Positions 8,365 to 17,061 of a stretch of DNA of 64,000 nt are shown here, one piece after another. The stretch is taken from NCBI RefSeq assembly GCF_009688965.1, contig NZ_AP021875.1, positions 2,976,001 to 3,040,000 on the forward strand, in the 5' to 3' direction. Every line of letters begins with the position of its first letter. The first letter of the stretch is position 1. The DNA comes from Desulfosarcina widdelii (lineage in GTDB: Bacteria; Desulfobacterota; Desulfobacteria; Desulfobacterales; Desulfosarcinaceae). The notes under the pieces are model-generated. The model ran no database searches and was not told the DNA's origin. It saw only the letters and a list, made by a program, of their open reading frames with translations. The translations under genes were made by a program, and so were the position numbers.

Positions 8365-8781
8365 AGGGGTTCATCTCCAACGAAGACAATTAGGATCTGA
8401 GTGGTCGCCAGGATAACCACATTTTAAAAAGCACTTTTTTATCACCCCTCACCCTGGCCCTCAATGCTGTTGACTTAAGCGAATCAACCAAAACGCGAAT
8501 TTTGGCAACATAACGAAAACAAGTGCTTTTAGAATATCAAGATTGGTGAGTTCGTAAAGGGTGCCGGTTTCGTCATGCCGGACCTGATCCGGCATCCAGA
8601 ACACACTAAAATGACTGGATTCCGGCCTACGCCGGAATGACGGCAACTTGCGATTTCCGATTTTTTGCGAAACCATCAAAGTTGCTCAAGTCTACAGTAT
8701 TGACCCTGGCTTCCTCAAGGGGCGAGGAGACGCTGGCCGGAAACCACGGAAGATCGACGGCCAAACGGTGCCGCTTTCATT
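8365..8781. other. 417-bp intergenic region with dispersed palindromic repeat
   Basis: No gene was recognised. The only clear structure is the double-hairpin repeat at 8571-8642. A reading frame over it encodes the familiar repeat-derived peptide FRRRPES...DQVRHD, which marks repeat DNA rather than a gene. Confidence 0.7.
8571..8642. repeat. Dispersed proteobacterial palindromic repeat (double hairpin)
   Basis: Two hairpins lie back to back: ATGCCGGA-CCTGA-TCCGGCAT and ATTCCGGC-CTAC-GCCGGAAT, with CCAG/CTGG between them and CGTCAT/ATGACG at the outer ends. The translated remnant FRRRPES and DQVRHD is the usual product of this widespread intergenic repeat class. Confidence 0.8.
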
Positions 8782-11700
8782 TCAAATCATCCGTTCAATC
8801 TCGCCGATCTGCTTTATCAGCCGTTTGGCCGATATCGGGCCGTCGGTGCCCACCTCCTGGGCGAACACCGAAACCTTGAACTCTTCGATCATCCAGAAAA
8901 ATTCCTCCACCTGGACCCTTTTTTCCGTGGAGGTGCTTGCATCCATTGCGGTGAGCATCCGGTTCAAGGCTTCTACGAAAGGTTCTACCGTGGCCTGGCG
9001 GGAGCGGTCCTTTTCCAGGTCGACGATTCCCCGCTGGACCCGAATACATGCGGCATTCAGGTAGCGCACCAGATGGAAAAGGCGCTGCCGGTCATACAGC
9101 AGCACAAAGTTCTCTGGCACCAGGCGGCCCAGTTCGCCTTTCCGGGCTTGCAGAAACTGCCCCACCACCGGTGCGGCGATGCGCTTTTTCTCCACGTCCA
9201 GGATGCGACACTGGGCTTCATGGTGCGCCTCCACAACGGCGATGACGGCCTGTCTCAGTTCCTGGCCGCACTGATGAATCCGCCCGCGGGCCAGTTCTTC
9301 CAGGCAGGCTTCGAATGCTGCACGGGTAAAAATGGATTTGGCGAACAGTTCCCGGGAAACACAGGTAAACAGCTGTTTCTCGATGACCGCCAGCCCGCCG
9401 AAATAGACGGTCTGGCGCTTGAGCAGGTCAGGCAGTTTCAGGTTTTTTTTCAAAAATTTCAGGTCTTCGGCAAAATAACGGGCGAGCAGGGCTGCGACCC
9501 CTTCCCGGTGGGACTGCCGGGCCTCATCCGCATCGGTAAATAACCGCAGGGCAATCCCATCGTCCTCGACCGCCAGCCGGGGAACCAATCGCCAGCCGGC
9601 ATCCTTGCGGCGGTCATCGTAAAGAACCTCGGGCAGATCTCCGAAATCCCATTCGGCGATGTTCTTCCGTTCCCATTTTCGCTTCAGCGCTTTCATGCCC
9701 CTGGGCAAAGCGGAATCGGAAGCCTCACGGTCCAGCAGCGCCTCGTCCCTTCCGCTGGCCACCACCCGCCCCTTGGCATCGGTGATGGCCAGACGCAGCT
9801 TCAGATGGTCGGGCAGCGCGTCCACGGACCATGCCGAGGCAGGGATATCCACTTTCAGCCGCCGGAAGAGAAAACGGCTCAATGCCGTGGGCAGGCTCTC
9901 CTCTCCTTTGGGCATCTCATCGAGAATGATCTGAACCGTTTCGGCCACCGGTACCAGGCGCACCCGATGGGCCTTGGGCAGTCCCTTAATCAGGGTGGTA
10001 ATCTTCTCCTCCAGCAGTCCCGGCACCACCCAGTCCAACCGCTGGCGAGGCACCTCCCCCGTGGCCTCGGCTGGAACGGTCAAGGTCACCCCGTCGGCCG
10101 CATGGCCCGGATCGAAAACATAATCGCAGTTCAAGACGCGGTGGCCCAGATCCAGCTTGCGGGGAAAGCGGTCCAGTTCGGCGCCATCGGGCCGGTAGCG
10201 AACCAGCATTTCCCGGTCCAGGCGCAAAAAACGGTCGCCGTCCTTTTTGCGGATCAGGTGGTTGAGGCTCCGCAGGTCCGCTATGCCGACAAGCCGCTGC
10301 TTGTAAAAATCCACCAGCACCTCGTCGTCCACCAGGATGTCTCTGCGCCGGATGCGGTCTTCCATGCCGTGCACTGACTCTACCAGGGCGAGATTGTGGC
10401 GTAAAAACGCCGGCGGCTTTTTGACATCGCCTTCCAACAGGGCGCTGCGGATAAAAATATCCACAGCCCGGTCGGGATCGATACGGCCGAAGGGCACCCG
10501 TCGGTCGACAACGATAGGCAGACCAAACAGGGTCACTTGCTCTTTGGCCACCACCTGGCCGCGATTTTTCTCCCAGTGGGGATCGGACCAGCTTTTGCGG
10601 CACAGATCGCCGCCCAGCGGCTCCAGCCAAGCCACGTCAATCACTGCCGCCTGGCGGGCAAACAGGCGCGAGGTCTCCACCATCTCCGCCGCCACGATCC
10701 AACCGCCCGGATTTTTGAACAGACCCGATCCGGGAAAGAGCATCACCTCCCGGTCCCCGGCCGCCCGGTAGAAGACTTTCTCCTTTTGCATGGCGATACT
10801 GGAAAGAAATCCGCTGAGAATGCAGCGGTGAATGGCGGCATACAGCGGATGAAAGGCTTGGTTGCGCTCCGGACTGGCCGTCAGAAGGCCCATTAATGGG
10901 TCGCCTTTGGTCCGGCTTTCGCCGAAGCCCTGCTCTTTTAAGGCGTCGGCGATCTGGCGGTGGATATCCCGCCATTCCCGCACCCGCCGGAAGGAAAGGT
11001 AATGCTTGCGGCAGTATTTTCTCAACGCGCCGGTGCTGCGCGGTCGTTCGGGGCCGTGGTGCAGCGCCCGCCAGATGTTGAGGATGGTCATAAAATCGGA
11101 CTGGGAATCCACAAAGGGACGATGGGCCTGGTCGGCCAGGGCTTCTTTTTCCAGGGGCCGCTCGCGGACATCCTGGATGCTGAGGGCGGCTGCAATGATC
11201 ACGACGGGCCCCAGGCACGCTTCCTTGCGGGCTTCGATGAGCATGCGGGACAATCGCGGGTCGATGGGCAGGCGCGCCATGGTGCGGCCGTTTTCCGTCA
11301 GCCGGTAGGCGCTGCCGCCGCGGGCCTTTTCCCTGCCAACGATGGCGCCCAGCTCCAGCAGCAGGTTGAATCCGTCCCGCACGCTCTTTTCCGCAGGCCG
11401 GTCGATGAAGGGAAACCGATCGATGTCGCCGAGCTTGAGGGCGATCATGCGCAGAATGACCTCGGCCAGATTCGACCGCAGGATCTCAGGTTGGGTAAAC
11501 AGGGGCCGGTTGAGGTAGTCCTCTTCGCTGAACAGGCGGATGCAAACACCGTTTTGCACCCGACCGCAGCGGCCTTTGCGCTGGTCGGCGCTGCTTCGCG
11601 AGACGGGCACCACCGGCAGCGCGGTGGTGCGCGATCGGGGCACGTAACGGGAAATACGCGCCAGCCCGGTATCCACCACATACTTGATTCCCGGAATGGT

Positions 11701-12855
11701 GATGGAAGTCTCGGCCACGTTGGTGGCCACGACGATCTTGCGGGCGGCGGTGCCCGCGAATACGCGGTGCTGTTCACCGGCGCTGAGCCGGGCGAACAGG
11801 GGCAGGATCACGGTTCGCGGAAGATCGCGCCCGGCCAGCAGGTCGCAGGTTTCGCGGATATCCTGTTCGGTGGGCATGAAAACCAGAATGTCGCCCCGTG
11901 TGCGGCGCGCCACCAGCTCGTCCACGGCCGCCACCGCCGCCTCCACCGGCGTTCCCTCCTCCTTTTCCCGATCCTCGTCATCGGAGTAGAAATAGCGGGT
12001 TTCCACAGGATACATCCGTCCGGAGACCTCGATCACCGGCGCATCGTCGAAGGCTTTGGAGAATTTCTCGGTATCGATGGTCGCCGAGGTGATAATCAGC
12101 TTCAGGTTGCTGCGTTTGTGGACCAGCTGCTTGAGAATGCCCAGCACGAAGTCGATGTTCAGGCTGCGCTCGTGGGCCTCGTCCACAATGATGGTATCGT
12201 ATTCGTTGAGCCAGGCGTCGCCCTGGGTTTCGGCCAGCAGGATGCCGTCGGTGACCACCTTGATGTACGCCTCCGGAGAGGTGTTGTCCTGAAAGCGGAT
12301 CTTGTAGCCGACCGAGCGGCCCAATTCCTCGCCCAGTTCCTCGGCGATGCGGGCCGCCACCGTCGTGGCGGCAATGCGCCGGGGCTGGGTGCAGGCGATC
12401 TTGCCGTCGATGCCGCGGCCGGCAGCCAGGCAGAACTTGGGAATCTGGGTGGTTTTTCCCGACCCGGTCTCGCCGGAAACAATGGTAACCGGGTGGTTGC
12501 GGATGCTTTCGACGATGGCTTCTTTGGCGCCGGTAATGGGCAGGTGGGGCAGATCGGAAAAGCGGGGGACATCCTCAAAACGGCGGCGACGTTTATCGAC
12601 AGCCGCGCAGATGTGCGCAGCCAGATCGTCGAGCCGGCCTTCGAAGGCGGCCTCCGACGTCTTTTTTTGGCTGCGCACTAGGCGGTCCAACTCCCGACGC
12701 AATAAGATGGCGTCGGCGTGCATGACTTCCTTCAGCCGGCTTCTGATCCGGCCAATCTGTTTCCGGTGGTCGATCATGGGGTGTTCGGTATTGTCGCATC
12801 CGCGGCGATCAAGGCACCGCTCAAAAGGGCAAGGCGGAATCGGCGGTTCGGGCAC
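8782..12855 (-). CDS. hrpA: ATP-dependent RNA helicase HrpA (DEAH box)
   Basis: The 1357-residue product is close in length to E. coli HrpA. Walker A GETGSGKTTQ is at about residues 128-137, followed by the CTQPRRIAA motif, DEAHERS, TSATID and the motif VI QRKGRCGRVQNG. The long C-terminal half after the helicase-associated domain is the HrpA-specific extension. It unwinds RNA, and in E. coli it acts on mRNA and stalled ribosomes. The GTG at 12855 is the longest start; the first ~26 residues (PPCPFERCLDRRGCD...) do not look family-like, so the ATG at 12777 (MIDHRKQIG) is a reasonable alternative. It follows the PilZ gene by 27 bp on the same strand. Confidence 0.93.
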   Translation of the reverse strand: MPEPPIPPCPFERCLDRRGCDNTEHPMIDHRKQIGRIRSRLKEVMHADAILLRRELDRLVRSQKKTSEAAFEGRLDDLAAHICAAVDKRRRRFEDVPRFSDLPHLPITGAKEAIVESIRNHPVTIVSGETGSGKTTQIPKFCLAAGRGIDGKIACTQPRRIAATTVAARIAEELGEELGRSVGYKIRFQDNTSPEAYIKVVTDGILLAETQGDAWLNEYDTIIVDEAHERSLNIDFVLGILKQLVHKRSNLKLIITSATIDTEKFSKAFDDAPVIEVSGRMYPVETRYFYSDDEDREKEEGTPVEAAVAAVDELVARRTRGDILVFMPTEQDIRETCDLLAGRDLPRTVILPLFARLSAGEQHRVFAGTAARKIVVATNVAETSITIPGIKYVVDTGLARISRYVPRSRTTALPVVPVSRSSADQRKGRCGRVQNGVCIRLFSEEDYLNRPLFTQPEILRSNLAEVILRMIALKLGDIDRFPFIDRPAEKSVRDGFNLLLELGAIVGREKARGGSAYRLTENGRTMARLPIDPRLSRMLIEARKEACLGPVVIIAAALSIQDVRERPLEKEALADQAHRPFVDSQSDFMTILNIWRALHHGPERPRSTGALRKYCRKHYLSFRRVREWRDIHRQIADALKEQGFGESRTKGDPLMGLLTASPERNQAFHPLYAAIHRCILSGFLSSIAMQKEKVFYRAAGDREVMLFPGSGLFKNPGGWIVAAEMVETSRLFARQAAVIDVAWLEPLGGDLCRKSWSDPHWEKNRGQVVAKEQVTLFGLPIVVDRRVPFGRIDPDRAVDIFIRSALLEGDVKKPPAFLRHNLALVESVHGMEDRIRRRDILVDDEVLVDFYKQRLVGIADLRSLNHLIRKKDGDRFLRLDREMLVRYRPDGAELDRFPRKLDLGHRVLNCDYVFDPGHAADGVTLTVPAEATGEVPRQRLDWVVPGLLEEKITTLIKGLPKAHRVRLVPVAETVQIILDEMPKGEESLPTALSRFLFRRLKVDIPASAWSVDALPDHLKLRLAITDAKGRVVASGRDEALLDREASDSALPRGMKALKRKWERKNIAEWDFGDLPEVLYDDRRKDAGWRLVPRLAVEDDGIALRLFTDADEARQSHREGVAALLARYFAEDLKFLKKNLKLPDLLKRQTVYFGGLAVIEKQLFTCVSRELFAKSIFTRAAFEACLEELARGRIHQCGQELRQAVIAVVEAHHEAQCRILDVEKKRIAAPVVGQFLQARKGELGRLVPENFVLLYDRQRLFHLVRYLNAACIRVQRGIVDLEKDRSRQATVEPFVEALNRMLTAMDASTSTEKRVQVEEFFWMIEEFKVSVFAQEVGTDGPISAKRLIKQIGEIERMI

Positions 12856-12882
12856 AGTCGGCGCAGATTCAACCGTGAGGCG

Positions 12883-13242
12883 TCACCGGTCACTTTCATG
12901 GACGATTTCGGGAAAATGTCCTTCCTTGCAGATCAGGCCCTGGATGGGTTGGTCGAAGACCACGGAAAATCCCTTCTGACTGCTGCGGGACACCGTTCCT
13001 TTCACCCGAATCTGGTTTTCGAATTCGAATACCGGAAATTCGAGTTCGATGGGCTGCCCCGAGGCAACGCCCCTTGTGGTGTTGACAAAAATTCCCGTCG
13101 CCCCGATATTCTTGATGATATCCCGGAAGGTTCCCTCCTTGACGGTGTAGCGGGCGATGATATAGGCCGCCCGGCGGGGAAATCGTCTCTGTTTCCGATC
13201 AGGTTGCTGGTTCATTGCAGTTGTCGCGATTTTATTGATCAT
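12883..13242 (-). CDS. PilZ domain protein
   Basis: The 119-residue product is a single PilZ domain. The c-di-GMP signature is split as usual: RRFPR (RxxxR) at about residues 19-23, then an NIGATGIFV segment standing for the D/N-x-S-x-x-G motif, in which the serine is replaced by alanine. It would bind c-di-GMP and control a partner, often motility or polysaccharide synthesis. It probably shares a transcript with hrpA. The start at 13242 has a weak ribosome site; an internal ATG at 13215 would also retain the whole domain. Confidence 0.82.
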   Translation of the reverse strand: MINKIATTAMNQQPDRKQRRFPRRAAYIIARYTVKEGTFRDIIKNIGATGIFVNTTRGVASGQPIELEFPVFEFENQIRVKGTVSRSSQKGFSVVFDQPIQGLICKEGHFPEIVHESDR

Positions 13243-13592
13243 TTCAGCACTGCTATCTTTTACAAATTAAAAACATGCACAATATCCGGGTTGGGCTTCA
13301 TTGTCCGTCACCATGGCTTATCTTTAAAGCCACAACACCTTTACAAAAACAAAAATCGTATGCTTTATAACACGGTTATCCGAACGTGCCAACCATGACC
13401 AGCCCGGTAACAAGGAAACCGCATTATTACTCTGTCGCAAGTTCGAAAAATCTTTCACCCCTGCACCTGAGCATCACACAGACAAGCGTATTGATGCAGG
13501 TACGACAAGGCCCGTAAACAACAATCGGCTCCGGCATGCCGCCGGAGCCGATCGGTTGTTGAATTTTCTCTTCGGAAGCTTGAACCTACCGC
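13243..13592. other. 350-bp intergenic region, promoter side of the PilZ gene plus a terminator
   Basis: No gene was recognised. The right end carries the terminator of the upstream TRAP operon (13519-13561); the left part should hold the PilZ-hrpA promoter, but I see no convincing -35/-10 pair. Confidence 0.5.
13519..13561 (-). terminator. Terminator of the DctPQM TRAP operon
   Basis: A long GC-rich hairpin (CAACAA...TCGGCTCCGGC paired with GCCGGAGCCGA...TTGTTG, one 4-nt bulge) sits 32 bases after the dctP stop. On the minus strand it runs into TTGTTGTTT. Confidence 0.7.
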
Positions 13593-14738
13593 TTAGCCCT
13601 TCAGGGAAAACTTGGGCTGGATGATATCGTAGTAAGCCTTTTCCGATACCGTGCCCCAGGTGCCAACCACTTTCTGGAAGTCTTTGAAGGCGTTGTTAAC
13701 CTTGGTGGCAATCGGCGTTTTGGCGGCTTCCTCGGCCACCACCTCGTCTGCCATTTTGCGCAGGTCCGCCAGCACCTGGTCGGGGAACTGGATCAATTGG
13801 GCGTTCTTGTCATTGATCAGGGTCTGCAGGGCCTGGCCGTTGCGGGCCTCGAACTGGGCCAGGACCCAGTGTTCGGTCTCGACGCAGGCGGCATCGATGA
13901 TGTGCTTGAGATCCGCAGGCAGTTCGTCGTACACCTTTTTGTTGAAAAAGTACTCCAGGTAGGTGCCCGGTTCGTGCCAGCCGGGATAGTAGTAGTATTT
14001 GGCCGCCTCGTAAAAGCCCATGCGCAGGTCATGCAGGGGGCCCACCCACTCGGTGGCGTCGATCACGCCGCGCTCCAGGGAGGTGAAGATCTCGCCGCCG
14101 GGCAGCAGTACCACCGTACCGCCGGCTTTGGCCAGCACCTTGCCGCCCAGGCCCGGAATTCTCATCTTGAGGCCTTTAAAGTCGTCAATGGTTTCGATCT
14201 TCTTGTTGAACCAGCCGCCCATCTGGACGCCGGTGGAACCGCCGGGGCGCGGCACGAGGTTGAAGGGGGCGTAAGTCTCTTCCCACAGTTTCAACCCGTC
14301 GCCGCCGTGGAACCAGGCGCTCATGCCCTGGCCGTTCAGACCAAAAGGCACCGCCGCGAACCATTGGGTGGCCGGCTCTTTTCCAGCCCAGTAATAGGAC
14401 GCGCCGCTGCCCACTTCCACGGTGCCGTCGGATACCGCCTGGAAGCTTTCCAGCGCGGGAACAAGCTCGCCGGCGGCGAACACCTGGATTTTGATCCGGC
14501 CGTCGGAAAGCTCCTCGATCCGTTTGGCCAGGCGCTCGCAGCCGTCTTGCAGCACGGGCAGTTTAGGCGGCCAGGTGGTGACCATTTTCCAGTTGTAGGT
14601 CTTTTTCGTTACCGCGGCCGGCGCTTGGGCCTTTTTTTCCGGTTCTTCTTTTTTCGAGCAACCGATAACACCAGCCGTTGCTGCTGCCGCTGCTGCCGCG
14701 CCGACCCCTGCCTTTTTCAGAAAATCTCTTCTCTTCAT
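13593..14738 (-). CDS. TRAP transporter substrate-binding protein DctP family, Tat lipoprotein-like
   Basis: The 381-residue product begins MKRRDFLKKAG, a twin-arginine signal, followed by an alanine-rich stretch and VIGCSKKEE, a possible lipobox, so it may be exported folded and lipid-anchored. The mature part matches DctP/TakP-type binding proteins (WKMVTTWPPKLPVLQ start, SGASYYWAGKEPATQWF, RIPGLGGKVLAKAGG, and TEWVGPLHDLRMGFYEAAKYYYYPGWHEPG). The WVGP...YYYPGWHEPG pattern is typical of the group binding 2-oxo acids such as pyruvate or 2-oxoisovalerate. The ATG at 14738 follows AGGAGGAGG; a longer frame to 15269 overlaps dctM and is not real. Confidence 0.93.
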   Translation of the reverse strand: MKRRDFLKKAGVGAAAAAAATAGVIGCSKKEEPEKKAQAPAAVTKKTYNWKMVTTWPPKLPVLQDGCERLAKRIEELSDGRIKIQVFAAGELVPALESFQAVSDGTVEVGSGASYYWAGKEPATQWFAAVPFGLNGQGMSAWFHGGDGLKLWEETYAPFNLVPRPGGSTGVQMGGWFNKKIETIDDFKGLKMRIPGLGGKVLAKAGGTVVLLPGGEIFTSLERGVIDATEWVGPLHDLRMGFYEAAKYYYYPGWHEPGTYLEYFFNKKVYDELPADLKHIIDAACVETEHWVLAQFEARNGQALQTLINDKNAQLIQFPDQVLADLRKMADEVVAEEAAKTPIATKVNNAFKDFQKVVGTWGTVSEKAYYDIIQPKFSLKG

Positions 14739-14797
14739 CGCTGTATCCTCCTCCTTGGGGTTAAGAAATGGAATGATGGAAACGGCACCAAATGAGT

Positions 14798-16123
14798 TTA
14801 CTGTCCGAACACGACTTTCGGCAGCCAAGTGGCCAGTTGGGGGAACAGGACCACGATGGACAGACCGATGATCTGAACGATGACAAAGGGGATGATCCCC
14901 CGGTAGATGTGTCCGGTGGTGATTTCGGGCGGCGTCACCGCCTTCAGATAAAACAGGGAAAACCCGAAAGGCGGTGTCATGAACGAGGTTTGCAGATTGA
15001 CGGCGATCAAAATGCAGAACCAGACCGGATCGTATCCGAATTCGATCATGATGGGCGCCAGCACGGGCACATGGATAAAGGTGATCTCGATAAAGTCCAG
15101 AAAGAAGCCGATCACGAAAATCAACCCCATGACGATGGCCAGGACCATGCCGTGGCTGTACTTGTGGGCCAAGCCGCCGAGAAATTCGCGCACTAGGCCG
15201 TCGCCGCCCAAGCCGCGGAAAACCAGCCCGAAAAGCGCGGCGCCGCAAAGAATGATGAACACCATGCAAGTCAGCCGCACGGTGGTCTGCATCACCTCAC
15301 GGAGGATTTTCATGGAAAATTTACGATTGGCCAGGGTGAGCAGGGTGGCTCCCACCGCGCCCACGGCCGCCGCCTCCGTGGGCGAGGCGATGCCGGCGAA
15401 AATCGACCCCAGCACGGCCACCATGAGAAACAGGGGCGGGAACAGGGCTCGGCCCACCCGGGCTGCCAGCTGACCGCGGGAGATGGCATCCAGTTCGGCC
15501 TTGGGGATGGCCGGCGCCCATTTGGGCTTCAGCCAGGAGACGATGGCTATGTAAAAAACAAACAGCCCAACCAGCAGCATGCCGGGTAGGACCGCCCCCA
15601 TGAACAATTCTCCGACGGAAACCCCGACGATATCGCCGATGAGCACTAGTACAATGCTGGGAGGAATGATCTGACCCAGGGTACCAGAGGCGGAAACCGT
15701 GCCCGTTGCCAGCTCTTTCTGATATCCTCTGCGAAGCATGGTGGGCACGGCCAGCAGGCCCATGGTGACCACCGTGGCCCCCACGATGCCGGTGGACGCC
15801 CCCAGCAGGGCGCCCACAACCACCACGGAGATGGCCAACCCGCCCCGAAGGCGGCCGAACAGGACTCCCATGGTGTCCAGCAGTTCCTCTGCCAGGCCGG
15901 AGCGCTCCAGCATGACCCCCATGAAAACAAACAGGGGTACGGCAATTAGCGTGACGTTAGTCATCACGCCCCAGATACGAAGGGGCAACAGATCGAAAAA
16001 AGACCAGCCGAAGCCGATGAGGCCGAAGCACATGGCCGTCCCCATCAGGGTGAAGGTGACCGGAAAACCGGCCATCAGCAGGATTGTCAGGGCCAGAAAC
16101 ATCCACGCGGGCAAATATTCCAT
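14798..16123 (-). CDS. TRAP transporter large permease (DctM)
   Basis: The 441-residue product has about twelve hydrophobic helices and family motifs such as GASTGIVGATVVTMG, the IIPPSIVLVLIGD loop and FASPTEAA-like AGIASPTEAAAVGA. It forms the main translocation subunit together with the DctQ protein. Its start overlaps the dctQ stop in an ATGA arrangement. It is followed by the binding protein 59 bp downstream. Confidence 0.95.
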   Translation of the reverse strand: MEYLPAWMFLALTILLMAGFPVTFTLMGTAMCFGLIGFGWSFFDLLPLRIWGVMTNVTLIAVPLFVFMGVMLERSGLAEELLDTMGVLFGRLRGGLAISVVVVGALLGASTGIVGATVVTMGLLAVPTMLRRGYQKELATGTVSASGTLGQIIPPSIVLVLIGDIVGVSVGELFMGAVLPGMLLVGLFVFYIAIVSWLKPKWAPAIPKAELDAISRGQLAARVGRALFPPLFLMVAVLGSIFAGIASPTEAAAVGAVGATLLTLANRKFSMKILREVMQTTVRLTCMVFIILCGAALFGLVFRGLGGDGLVREFLGGLAHKYSHGMVLAIVMGLIFVIGFFLDFIEITFIHVPVLAPIMIEFGYDPVWFCILIAVNLQTSFMTPPFGFSLFYLKAVTPPEITTGHIYRGIIPFVIVQIIGLSIVVLFPQLATWLPKVVFGQ

Positions 16124-16656
16124 CAGGCGTTCTCCTCCTCACCCGTTTCCACCCCCAGTACCTGCAGCAGAGCATGCAGTCCCATGGAAAGGCCCTGAAG
16201 CAGCAAAAGGGCATACCCCACGGTCATGGTTCCTTTAACGATAAAGCGGTAAGGGATGCCCCCCGGATCCGGAGAGCCCTCCAGCATGGAAAAGGAATTG
16301 CCCACGAATTTCCAGGAAGTGGCGATCACCAGCCAGCAGCCCGGGATCAGAAAGAGAATCACGCCGATCAGATTGACCCAGGCGCGTCCTTTGATGCTCA
16401 GACGCTGGTAGATGATGTCCACCCGCACATGGCCGTCGTGGAGCAAGGTGTAGCCGGCACCGATGAGAAAAATGAACGCGAACAGGTGCCATTCCAGTTC
16501 CTGGGTGAAGACAAAACTGGTCTTGAACAGATACCGCATGACCACATCCACGAAAACCACCAGCACCAGCAGCAGGCTGACCCAGGAGACGATGCGTCCC
16601 ACCGCCTCGTTGGTGCTGTCGATGGCGCCGCAAAAAATCTTCAATAAGTTGAGCAT
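16123..16656 (-). CDS. TRAP transporter small permease (DctQ)
   Basis: The product is about 177 residues with four hydrophobic helices. The second helix is followed by RYLFKTSFVFTQELEWHLFAF, typical of the DctQ family, then the HVRVDIIYQRLS loop. The ATG at 16656 is preferred because AGGCGG lies eight bases upstream; a GTG two codons earlier is possible. It opens the QMP operon. Confidence 0.93.
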   Translation of the reverse strand: MLNLLKIFCGAIDSTNEAVGRIVSWVSLLLVLVVFVDVVMRYLFKTSFVFTQELEWHLFAFIFLIGAGYTLLHDGHVRVDIIYQRLSIKGRAWVNLIGVILFLIPGCWLVIATSWKFVGNSFSMLEGSPDPGGIPYRFIVKGTMTVGYALLLLQGLSMGLHALLQVLGVETGEEENA

Positions 16657-17061
16657 GAACACCGCCTGAAAAAGAGAAAACCCGGTCCGGTTTCAGCCAC
16701 GCATTTCGCGCCGGCTTGTCCGGCATGATCCTGAAATAGCTAATAGCCTTAAGCCGTTATAATAATCGACGCGTATTGTCAACATACATATAAACTGACT
16801 GCAATTCAGTTTCTTAAGCCGCGAAGACATCCGGTTTCCGGAATCCATGGACTTTTGCTTGATAAAAACGGCATGAACCGATATGAAAGAATGTTCATAA
16901 CAAAAGTTTGAAAAGCTTCCGCCACCGGCAACGGGTTGGCAGCAAACCGCAAGAAAGGCCTCCGCACCCGGGCCGGCAGGGCGCTCGTTGGATCGGATGG
17001 CTGAAGACCGCCGGCAAGAAGCCGCAAAAACCACCTCAGAAAGCGTGCAAGGAAAGCCCAA
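16657..17061. other. 405-bp divergent promoter region
   Basis: The region separates the minus-strand TRAP operon from the plus-strand RACE gene. A minus-strand promoter candidate is at 16756-16782. The plus-strand side (16915-17055) is GC-rich and can form several small hairpins, but I recognise no riboswitch and no gene. Confidence 0.55.
16756..16782 (-). promoter_or_regulatory. Candidate sigma-70 promoter for dctQMP
   Basis: TTGACA (16782-16777) is followed after 15 bases by TATAAC (16761-16756) on the minus strand, in an AT-rich pocket about 100 bases before dctQ. The spacer is short by two bases. Confidence 0.45.

Noticed and set aside
8461..8679. Small frame with SFRRRPESSH and DQVRHDE
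   Set aside because: This is the usual translation of a dispersed palindromic repeat, not a gene.
10960..12681. A 573-codon plus-strand frame opposite hrpA
   Set aside because: Shadow of hrpA, which has a full set of helicase motifs.
13593..15269. 558-codon extension of the TRAP binding protein
   Set aside because: The extension overlaps dctM in another frame; the true start at 14738 has AGGAGGAGG and a Tat signal.
16915..17055. Riboswitch in the leader of the RACE gene
   Set aside because: The GC-rich leader forms small hairpins but matches no riboswitch core that I know.
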